DNA of 8,611 nt from an uncultured Collinsella sp. (GTDB taxonomy: Bacteria > Actinomycetota > Coriobacteriia > Coriobacteriales > Coriobacteriaceae), in NCBI GenBank assembly GCA_900544065.1, contig UQTR01000085.1, forward strand, positions 1 through 8,611, in the 5' to 3' direction. Position 1 is the first letter of the stretch, and each line of letters begins with the position of its first letter. Both the position numbers and the translations under genes were made by a program. Of the stretch, positions 1 to 5,226 are shown piece after piece. A model generated the notes under the pieces. That model was not told where the DNA came from. It ran no database searches and saw only the letters and a program-made list of their open reading frames with translations.

Positions 1-643
1 CATTGACGGCGCGGATGGCGGCCTTCAGACGCTCGGGCGTAATCTTGACGCCGCACTCGTCCTCGATCTTGGCAGCGAGCTTCTTGACCTCGGCCTTCCA
101 GGTCACGAGCGTCGACTCGTCGTGCACGTTGGGAATATCCATGACGTACATGTTCTTTTGCGTGGCAAAAAACTCATAAGCCTTCTTCTTGCCGTCGCAG
201 GTGTTCTCGCCCACCACCAAGTCACTCGACTCAATGTAGGGGCAGACCTCACCCAGCTTAAAGCCGGCAAAGCTCTTGATAAGCGGACAGGTGTTGCGCG
301 GCAAGTGCTCCTCGACCTTGTCCGTTGCCCAATCGGCACCCGAGCACAGACCAACGGGAATGCCATCGCAGGCGAGCACAATCTCCTCGGGCACGTAGAC
401 GCAGAACGAGCCCACAATCTTGGTGGCCTCGCCAGCCTCCTTCTTGTCGAGCATCTCCTTAATGCGGCCGCTATGGATGTTGGTGGCCACAAAGTCCAGG
501 TAGGACGTGGACTTGGGGCGATTGTTCTGCGGCAGGAACATATCGCCGTACATCTGGCCCACGGCACCCAGCAGCATGTCGTGGTCGGCAAGATTCATGC
601 CGAGGCTCTCCCACATCGGATGGAAATCAAATTCTTCAGCCAT
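1..643 (-). CDS. 2-hydroxyacyl-CoA dehydratase family protein (HgdB/YjiM-like, possible double-cubane cluster protein), 3' end missing
   Basis: The first 214 codons are present and the reading frame runs open off the left edge, so the C-terminal part is missing (E. coli YjiM, from memory, is about 380 residues). ATG at 641-643 is preceded by GAGAGGGG with suitable spacing, which fixes the start. Family marks seen: a stretch around residues 80-101 reading FCVYVPEEIVLACDGIPVGL followed by C-S-G, then NTCPLIKS (118-124) and ENTCDGKK (147-153). C100, C119 and C149 lie where this family places iron-sulfur ligands. Known of the family: HgdB/BadD-type subunits hold [4Fe-4S] clusters and, with an ATP-driven HgdC-type activator, dehydrate 2-hydroxyacyl-CoAs. 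A related branch, the double-cubane cluster proteins, holds an [Fe8S9] cluster and reduces small molecules. YjiM-like single-gene members fall nearer the second group, so the substrate is open. The activator gene would lie beyond the left edge if linked. Likely cytoplasmic. Family confidence is high, exact function low. Confidence 0.85.
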   Translation of the reverse strand, partial: MAEEFDFHPMWESLGMNLADHDMLLGAVGQMYGDMFLPQNNRPKSTSYLDFVATNIHSGRIKEMLDKKEAGEATKIVGSFCVYVPEEIVLACDGIPVGLCSGADWATDKVEEHLPRNTCPLIKSFAGFKLGEVCPYIESSDLVVGENTCDGKKKAYEFFATQKNMYVMDIPNVHDESTLVTWKAEVKKLAAKIEDECGVKITPERLKAAIRAVN

Positions 644-802
644 AACGGTTCCCCTCTCGAACCAAAAATGGATAGCTACGGTATTGCTGCACGGTGGGTG
701 GCGAAAACCCAGCCGCGCCTAAACCCGGAATTTTGGGGAACCTGCCTTGCGTTCGGTTATTTAGTTGTGCGTCGTCTCTCCCGGAGCCGTGAACATACCT
801 GC

Positions 803-871
803 TCATATGCGACTCCGAGCCATATACAGGGCGCGCGCGGCAACGCGGCGAATGTATGTCGTCTGCGGCAT
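803..871 (-). CDS. Putative 22-residue leader peptide / small ORF
   Basis: ATG at 869-871 follows AAAGGAGGG (879-887) with a 7-base spacer, one of the best Shine-Dalgarno sites in the window, and the frame closes at TGA 803-805 after 22 codons. The peptide starts MPQTTYIRRV, is basic (five Arg, no Lys) and has no signal peptide or membrane segment. The stop overlaps a second ATG in the arrangement ATGA (803-806). That opens a 56-codon frame ending at 636, which overlaps the dehydratase-family start at 643. This geometry would suit translational coupling or a regulatory leader. I do not recognise the peptide, and a chance ORF behind a chance SD cannot be excluded. The 56-codon frame has no SD of its own and is not annotated separately. 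Confidence 0.35.
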   Translation of the reverse strand: MPQTTYIRRVAARALYMARSRI

Positions 872-901
872 GTGCGCACCCTCCTTTACAAGTTAAGGTC
901 A

Positions 902-930
902 ACTATATCAACGGTCATCGACCATGCGAA
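902..930 (-). promoter_or_regulatory. Candidate sigma-70-type promoter for the leader and dehydratase-family gene
   Basis: On the minus strand, TTCGCA (925-930; 4 of 6 matches to TTGACA) and TATAGT (902-907; 5 of 6 to TATAAT) are separated by exactly 17 bases. Transcription would start near 895, just ahead of the mini-ORF Shine-Dalgarno at 879-887. The -35 is weak, and the assignment is from consensus only. Confidence 0.4.
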
Positions 931-939
931 CACCGTTGA
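908..939. promoter_or_regulatory. Inverted repeat across the candidate promoter (operator candidate)
   Basis: TCAACGGT (908-915) and ACCGTTGA (932-939) are perfect 8-base inverted arms separated by 16 bases. They bracket the -35 box, and the 908-915 arm ends one base from the -10 box. Inside the spacer is a nested GGTC-ATC-GACC symmetry (913-923). The placement suits a dimeric repressor that blocks RNA polymerase, but no regulator gene is present to assign it to. Confidence 0.4.
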
Positions 940-980
940 CATTCGTACGACAGCGTCGTGTGCCGTCGTTTAATAAATTA

Positions 981-996
981 TTATCTTGCTTGATAA
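981..996. repeat. TTATC-N6-GATAA inverted repeat
   Basis: Perfect 5-base arms, TTATC (981-985) and GATAA (992-996), around TTGCTT, set in an AT-rich patch that contrasts with the GC-rich surroundings. It is loosely reminiscent of CRP/FNR-type sites but does not match the FNR consensus TTGAT-N4-ATCAA. The same half-sites occur ahead of modA at 4623-4644 with an 8-base spacer. Confidence 0.2.
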
Positions 997-1026
997 GAGT
1001 TTGTCATTCCCCATTCGGCGAACGGT

Positions 1027-1062
1027 AAAAACAAAGCCGCCGAGGCTTATATCCCCGACGGC
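1027..1062 (-). terminator. Intrinsic terminator of the modABC operon
   Basis: On the minus strand, 12 bases after the modC stop, GCCGTCGGGG (1053-1062) pairs with CCTCGGCGGC (1036-1045) over 10 base pairs, including two G-U wobbles, around a 7-base loop. It is followed directly by the U-tract TTTGTTTTT (1027-1035). It should insulate the dehydratase-family gene from mod transcription. Confidence 0.9.
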
Positions 1063-1073
1063 ATTACCCGGCG

Positions 1074-2144
1074 CTATCGACAAACCAAATGGATCCTGCT
1101 GGCATCAAAATGCATGCGCAGCGTCTCGCCTGCTTGCGGTAGCTCGTCGACAGGCATGCCCACTTTGTTGACCTTCCACTGCAGACGCGTGGGCGCATCG
1201 GCCCGCGGCGCATCCAACAGCACCAGGCGCTCAAAACGCGAATCGCTCACGCGCGCCACGTGCAAATCGTAGCTGTTGCGACCCCGCTCGGCACGGTTGT
1301 CCACATGGAAGTAGCTCGCACGAATACCCAGATATGCCACGTCATCGGGAACCTCGCGACCCACGTTAAAGGTCATGCCCCAGTCGAGGGCCTCAACTTC
1401 TTCGTCGCCGATCTTGCGCGCCCGGCTTGTGTTCTTGCAGCCCGTCAGGCGCAGTGCCGCCAGCGTCTGCGGACGGCGGACCACGTCCTCGACGGAGCCG
1501 ATCTCCTCCACATGCCCGTTATGCATAACGCAGATGCGCTCGCACAGACGGCACGCCTCGTCGATATCGTGGCTCACGTAGAGCACGGTGCGGTTGCACA
1601 CATCGAACAGGTCGAGCATGTTCTGCTCGAGCGCGTTCTTAAGGTAGGCATCGAGCGCACTCATGGGCTCGTCGAACATAAAGATGCCCGGGTGCGCCGC
1701 CACCATGCGCGCGAGCGCCACGCGCTGCTGCTGGCCGCCCGAGAGGCGCGCGGGATAGCGGTCGGCAAAATCGGCCAGACCGAAAATGCCCAGATAGCGC
1801 TCGGCAAGCCTTTTGCGCGCCGCGGCGTCGCCCACATCCTTTACGCCGGCGCACACGTTATCGGCCACCGTCATGTTGGGAAACAGCTGATAGTTTTGGA
1901 ACAGCAGGGCGCATTTGCGCTCCTGGGGCGACAGGTTGATGCCCGCCGACGAGTCAAAAAAGGTCACACCGTTGACGACGATCTTGCCCTCGTCGGGCGT
2001 CTCCACGCCGGCAATGCAACGCAAGGTGCAGCTCTTGCCGCAACCCGAGGCACCGAGCAGCGCCACACGCTCCTCGCCGGCTTCGAGTTGGATGTCGAGG
2101 GTGAACCCCGGATAGCGCTTTTTGATATCCAAAACGAGCGACAT
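1074..2144 (-). CDS. modC: Molybdate/tungstate ABC transporter ATP-binding protein ModC
   Basis: A 356-residue ATPase that powers molybdate or tungstate import by pairing, as a dimer, with ModB on the cytoplasmic face. All ABC motifs are intact: Walker A GASGCGKS (31-38), Q-loop Gln83, signature LSGGQQQR (134-141), Walker B FMFDE (155-159), D-loop SALD (162-165) and switch His192 in VSHD. Residues from about 230 to the end form a second domain of the size and position of the TOBE/Mop oxyanion-sensing domain of ModC, though its sequence is divergent and I place it by position. Length matches E. coli ModC (about 350). ATG at 2142-2144 lies 3 bases after the modB stop, with GGGAGG (2155-2160) inside the modB end as Shine-Dalgarno, so translation is probably coupled. 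It is the last gene of modABC and is followed by a terminator. The ABC family call is certain; the substrate rests on ModA, ModB and the neighbouring cofactor genes. Confidence 0.93.
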   Translation of the reverse strand: MSLVLDIKKRYPGFTLDIQLEAGEERVALLGASGCGKSCTLRCIAGVETPDEGKIVVNGVTFFDSSAGINLSPQERKCALLFQNYQLFPNMTVADNVCAGVKDVGDAAARKRLAERYLGIFGLADFADRYPARLSGGQQQRVALARMVAAHPGIFMFDEPMSALDAYLKNALEQNMLDLFDVCNRTVLYVSHDIDEACRLCERICVMHNGHVEEIGSVEDVVRRPQTLAALRLTGCKNTSRARKIGDEEVEALDWGMTFNVGREVPDDVAYLGIRASYFHVDNRAERGRNSYDLHVARVSDSRFERLVLLDAPRADAPTRLQWKVNKVGMPVDELPQAGETLRMHFDASRIHLVCR

Positions 2145-2147
2145 AGC

Positions 2148-3590
2148 TTATCGACCTCCCTGCGGTGCCGCGTCATCGCGCATAAGCTCGGCCAGCGCCT
2201 CGCGATCGATACGCAGTGCATCGCCGCCGACTGGGTCGAGCGAATCGGTCTGGCCGCCCAGCTGATTGGCCTGCTTGCGCTCCGCGCGGGACAGGCCGCG
2301 CTCGCGGTACTTTTGCGAATGAGCGGTGTACATATTGATGAACAGGATGACCAAGAAACTGAACACGATTACGACGATGACCCAAAAGAGGGCTACCGAC
2401 GTGTTGCCGCCCATCCACTCAAAGTAGATGGCGATGGGAATGGTCTGCGTAATGCCGGCGTAGTTGCCCGCAAAGAACAGGGTGCAGCCAAACTCGCCCA
2501 TGGCACGCGCGAAGGCAAGCACCGTACCGGCGGCAATCGAGGACCAGCCAAGCGGCATCATAAGCTTGGTGAAGATGCGACGCTCGGACCATCCCAGGGT
2601 TCGCGCGGCATCGAGCATCTGCGTGTCAAGGCTCTCAAAGGCACCGAGCGCCGTACGGTAGACCAGGGGAAACGACACCACCACGGCAGATATCACCGCC
2701 GCGGGCCACGTAAAGACGATCGAGATGCCGTGCGCGATGAGCCACCGGCCCACCCCGGTCGAGCGGCCAAACAGCATGAGGAGCAAAAAGCCGCAGACCG
2801 TGGGCGGCAGCACCATAGGAATCGTAAAGACCGAATCGAGCAGGCCCTTGATGCGACTCGAGGTACCCATAGTCTTCCACGCGGCGAACAGGCCCAGCGC
2901 AAAGGAGACCAGCAGGGCAAGACCGCTCGTTTTAATGGACACCCAAAACGGGCGATAGTCGATGTCTCCCAAAAAGGTGGCCAGAGAGGTCAAGGGCCCC
3001 TGCTCATCCCGCAACACGACAGACGATGCCTCTACCATTTGAGCGCTATCAAGCCAACGCGCGCCGCCTTTGGCATCACCCGAAGCTGATGCAATCACCA
3101 CATAGCGGTCCCCATCCGCACCGCGCTCATCAAAGCCATAGGTATACCCACCGGCATCGAACGTTGTTTCCGCCGTAACATACCAAGGAAGATCCACGTC
3201 CCCTAGCTGCGCACCTCCCATGCAGTTTGCGCTGTCGAGCTTACAGACGAGGGCCTTGAGACCCGATACGCACTCGTTGTCCTGCGGATCCAATCCATAC
3301 TTCTCGACCGCTTTGGGCGATATCCACACTACAACGCGATCGGCAGCAGGCGCCACTACAAGGTCCACGTCCTCGTCAACGGGAAACCGGTAGCCCTCAG
3401 GCTGGCCTTCCATGGCACGAGCGGTCCCCTTGGCCAACCGCTCAAAACCCTCGATCCCATAAGAAAGCCCATGAGCGGTCGCAGCAACCTGGGCCCCGTC
3501 CTCAGCGTCCCCAGCAAACGCAAATCCCGGCACCCAGCAAAGCGCGAAGGTCAAAGCACAGGCGACAAGCATGCGGAATCTATTAAGCAC
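2148..3590 (-). CDS. modB: Molybdate/tungstate ABC transporter permease ModB with an extra N-terminal extracytoplasmic domain
   Basis: A 480-residue membrane permease; ordinary ModB is about 220-230. Order seen: signal peptide 1-26 (NRFRM, a hydrophobic core, then FAFA before GD), a hydrophilic domain at about 27-213 with Cys107, Cys116 and Cys123, then the permease part with membrane segments near 216-238, 254-275, 288-311, 350-372 and 398-421, and a hydrophilic tail 422-480. The ABC-contacting EAA loop (DAARTLGWSERRIF, 327-340) and the ModB-typical segment FARAMGEFGCTLFFAGN are intact. I chose GTG at 3588-3590 because GGAG (3597-3600) sits 6 bases ahead and it gives a clean signal peptide. 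The open frame continues to GTG 3657-3659 beside the modA stop, but that start has no Shine-Dalgarno. The gene follows modA by 68 bases and precedes modC by 3. Permease identity is sure. I do not recognise the extracytoplasmic domain; it may help the lipoprotein dock or sense substrate, which is conjecture. Confidence 0.9.
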   Translation of the reverse strand: MLNRFRMLVACALTFALCWVPGFAFAGDAEDGAQVAATAHGLSYGIEGFERLAKGTARAMEGQPEGYRFPVDEDVDLVVAPAADRVVVWISPKAVEKYGLDPQDNECVSGLKALVCKLDSANCMGGAQLGDVDLPWYVTAETTFDAGGYTYGFDERGADGDRYVVIASASGDAKGGARWLDSAQMVEASSVVLRDEQGPLTSLATFLGDIDYRPFWVSIKTSGLALLVSFALGLFAAWKTMGTSSRIKGLLDSVFTIPMVLPPTVCGFLLLMLFGRSTGVGRWLIAHGISIVFTWPAAVISAVVVSFPLVYRTALGAFESLDTQMLDAARTLGWSERRIFTKLMMPLGWSSIAAGTVLAFARAMGEFGCTLFFAGNYAGITQTIPIAIYFEWMGGNTSVALFWVIVVIVFSFLVILFINMYTAHSQKYRERGLSRAERKQANQLGGQTDSLDPVGGDALRIDREALAELMRDDAAPQGGR

Positions 3591-3658
3591 GAAAAGCTCC
3601 AAGAGAATACAAGGACGGAGTGAAACACAAAACGATGGAATTATCGCGCCAAGCCGCA

Positions 3659-4531
3659 CTACGCGGAAAGCTCAAAGCCGTATTTGGCCCAAATCTTCTG
3701 GGCCTTCTTGTTGGACAGGCAAAAGTCGATAAACGCCTTGGCCTCGTCGGCATGTTCGGAGCCATCGGCGACAGCGCCCGGATACACGATGGGCTTATGC
3801 GAGTCCTCGGGACACACAAAGGCCTCCTCGATGCCGTCGTAGCGGAAGATGTCGGAGCTATAGACAAAACCGGCTACGCAGTCGCCTGTGGACACATAGG
3901 CAGCGGCGGTACCAACTTTGTCTGCCAGCGCGACCTTGTCGGCGATCTCGGGCGCGTACTCGCCGTCGTCACCCTCGGTACCAGTGTAGAGACCCACGGA
4001 AGCCAACGCCTGGTTGGCGTACTTGCCGGCAGGAACGGTCTTGGCGTCGCCAATGGCGATCTTGCCGTCCAGATTCGCGACGTCGGCGATGGCCTCGACC
4101 TTGGTGTCGGAGCCCTCAGCGCGAACGATCACGAGGTCGTTGACGAACATATCCTCACGGGTGCCGGTGTCGACGAGCTCGGCGGTCTCGGCGTCATCCA
4201 TGGTGCCCTTGGAGGCTGTGATGAGCACGTCGACAGCGGCACCGGCGCGCATCTGCTCGACAAGGTCGCCGGACGCTTTGAACTGCGTGTCGGCAAACGT
4301 GGTGCCGGTCTGGTCGGTGTAGAGCTCCTGAACCTCGGGCAGGGCCTTCTCGAGCGAGTTGGCGGCAAAGACCTGCAGCTCGACAGCTTTCTTGGACGAA
4401 ATCATGGCGGAGCCGGCATCGGAGCCAGTCGACTCAGGCGCCTTATTGCCGGAGCACCCGGCAAGGCCAAGGCCGGCAGTGGCGACAGCAGAAAGCGAGA
4501 CGAACCCGCGGCGAGAAACCATATCGAACAT
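3659..4531 (-). CDS. modA: Molybdate/tungstate-binding lipoprotein ModA
   Basis: A 290-residue extracytoplasmic substrate-binding protein that captures molybdate or tungstate for ModBC. The leader combines a twin-arginine-like motif SRRGFV (6-11), a hydrophobic stretch and the lipobox LAGC with Cys26, so the mature protein is probably lipid-anchored to the outer face of the membrane. ModA marks: AANSL (56-60, first oxyanion loop, usually AASL), KASGDL with Ser87, AAVDVLITAS (98-107), GDAKTVPAGKYA (161-172) and VYSSD (223-227). Size agrees with ModA plus a linker. ATG at 4529-4531 is chosen because AAAGGG lies at suitable spacing. An in-frame TTG at 4535-4537 overlaps that Shine-Dalgarno, and the ATG at 4520-4522 would lie too far from it. 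First gene of modABC. Molybdate and tungstate cannot be told apart from sequence. Confidence 0.93.
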   Translation of the reverse strand: MFDMVSRRGFVSLSAVATAGLGLAGCSGNKAPESTGSDAGSAMISSKKAVELQVFAANSLEKALPEVQELYTDQTGTTFADTQFKASGDLVEQMRAGAAVDVLITASKGTMDDAETAELVDTGTREDMFVNDLVIVRAEGSDTKVEAIADVANLDGKIAIGDAKTVPAGKYANQALASVGLYTGTEGDDGEYAPEIADKVALADKVGTAAAYVSTGDCVAGFVYSSDIFRYDGIEEAFVCPEDSHKPIVYPGAVADGSEHADEAKAFIDFCLSNKKAQKIWAKYGFELSA

Positions 4532-4591
4532 GTTCAACCCTTTCGAACGCCATACCCGGGCACCCCGCCGCAGGCTTTATTCTGTTACTAG

Positions 4592-4620
4592 ATTATACTT
4601 TCACGCGAATAATGTTTATG
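4592..4620 (-). promoter_or_regulatory. modA: Candidate modABC promoter
   Basis: A consensus -10 TATAAT (4592-4597, minus) stands 60 bases before the modA ATG. The hexamer 17 bases upstream, CATAAA (4615-4620), is a poor -35. A perfect -10 with a weak -35 directly beside a repeat element (4620-4647) suggests dependence on, or control by, a DNA-binding protein; this is inference. Confidence 0.55.
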
Positions 4621-4647
4621 ATAATTATCTCTCCCCTGATAATTTTC
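4620..4647. promoter_or_regulatory. Palindromic/direct-repeat operator candidate upstream of modABC
   Basis: On the plus strand GATAATTATC (4620-4629) is a perfect 10-base palindrome, and GATAATTTTC (4638-4647) repeats it with one mismatch 18 bases further on. Together they also give the perfect inverted repeat AATTATC-N8-GATAATT (4623-4644). The element abuts the weak -35 of the modA promoter. Mod operons are commonly controlled by ModE or similar oxyanion-sensing regulators; this sequence is not an obvious match to the E. coli ModE site, and no regulator gene is in the window. Confidence 0.45.
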
Positions 4648-4686
4648 TTTTACCAATAACCACGAGACGGCCCGCACTGTCGCTGC

Positions 4687-4723
4687 ATAAAAAAGGCGGA
4701 GCAGCCCGTAAGGTCGCTCCGCC
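4687..4723 (-). terminator. Intrinsic terminator after mog
   Basis: On the minus strand GGCGGAGC (4716-4723) pairs perfectly with GCTCCGCC (4695-4702), with a 13-base loop that can partly pair, followed by TTTTTT (4689-4694). It begins 13 bases past the mog stop and separates moeA-mog from modABC transcriptionally. Confidence 0.9.
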
Positions 4724-4736
4724 GCAGGTAAACCGC

Positions 4737-5216
4737 TTATTTGGCGTGCCCGCCGCCCGCCGTCATTTGGGCCGCATGCTCCAGCTGATCGCTCACGGCC
4801 TCCCAGCTTTCGCGGGCCGCTTTCGTGGATCCCGGAAAGTTGATGACAAGCGTATGCCCACGCTGCATGCACACGGCGCGCGAGAGCATGGCGCGGCGCG
4901 TCTTGGTCATGGAGTACGCACGGATTGCCTCGGCAATACCCGGCACATCGCGGTCGCAGACGGCGCGCGTCGCCTCGGGCGTCACATCGCGCATCGAAAG
5001 CCCCGTGCCGCCGCAGGTGAGCACGACATTGGCGTGGCACTCATCGGCGGCTTCCGCAATGGCATCACCGATCTCGCTGACGTCATCGCGCACGACCACA
5101 TGTGAGGCGACCGTCCAGCCCTGCGCCTCGATAAGTTCCTCGAGTGCGGCTCCAGCTTCATCCCGAGCAAGATCTCGCGTATCCGAGCAGGTCACGATCG
5201 ATATCTTCAACTCCAT
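4737..5216 (-). CDS. mog: Molybdenum cofactor biosynthesis protein, MogA/MoaB family (molybdopterin adenylyltransferase)
   Basis: A 159-residue cytoplasmic enzyme of the MogA/MoaB family, which activates molybdopterin with ATP to adenylyl-molybdopterin, the substrate MoeA uses for metal insertion. Seen: TCGGTGLSMRDVTPEAT (67-83), the family's nucleotide/pterin-binding loop, and NFPGS (126-130). Length is typical for stand-alone members. ATG at 5214-5216 is preceded by AGGAGGA overlapping the moeA stop. An open frame continues upstream to 5309, but it lies within moeA coding sequence and is not part of the protein. The gene sits 10 bases after moeA, mirroring the gephyrin fusion of the two activities in eukaryotes. 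The short MoaB branch and MogA are hard to separate by eye; pairing with moeA supports the adenylyltransferase role. Confidence 0.9.
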   Translation of the reverse strand: MELKISIVTCSDTRDLARDEAGAALEELIEAQGWTVASHVVVRDDVSEIGDAIAEAADECHANVVLTCGGTGLSMRDVTPEATRAVCDRDVPGIAEAIRAYSMTKTRRAMLSRAVCMQRGHTLVINFPGSTKAARESWEAVSDQLEHAAQMTAGGGHAK

Positions 5217-5226
5217 AGTCTTCCTC

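Larger units (their letters stand above)
644..1026 (-). other. Long leader/intergenic region upstream of the dehydratase-family gene
   Basis: About 380 bases without a full-size gene, between the modC terminator and the dehydratase-family start. Read on the minus strand it contains, in order, an AT-rich patch with a TTATC/GATAA inverted repeat (981-996), a short ACGAC-AGC-GTCGT hairpin (947-959), a promoter-like pair (902-930) overlapped by an 8-base inverted repeat (908-939), and a 22-codon mini-ORF (803-871) with a strong Shine-Dalgarno. If the promoter is right, the 5' untranslated leader is about 250 bases. I did not recognise any known riboswitch or T-box in it. Confidence 0.6.

Noticed and set aside
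122..973. 283-codon plus-strand frame at the left end
   Set aside because: Runs opposite the dehydratase-family gene and its leader. The minus strand shows clear family motifs and a Shine-Dalgarno; the plus frame shows neither.
986..1171. 61-codon plus-strand ORF over the mod terminator
   Set aside because: No Shine-Dalgarno, and it covers the terminator hairpin and the antisense of modC; nothing supports coding.
1260..3089. 609-codon plus-strand open frame opposite modB and modC
   Set aside because: Antisense shadow in GC-rich DNA. The opposite strand encodes ModB and ModC with all motifs, and this frame gives a His/Arg/Gly-rich protein with no recognisable domain.
3620..4591. 323-codon plus-strand frame opposite modA
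   Set aside because: Gly/Leu/Val-rich mirror of ModA codons; no Shine-Dalgarno or family features.
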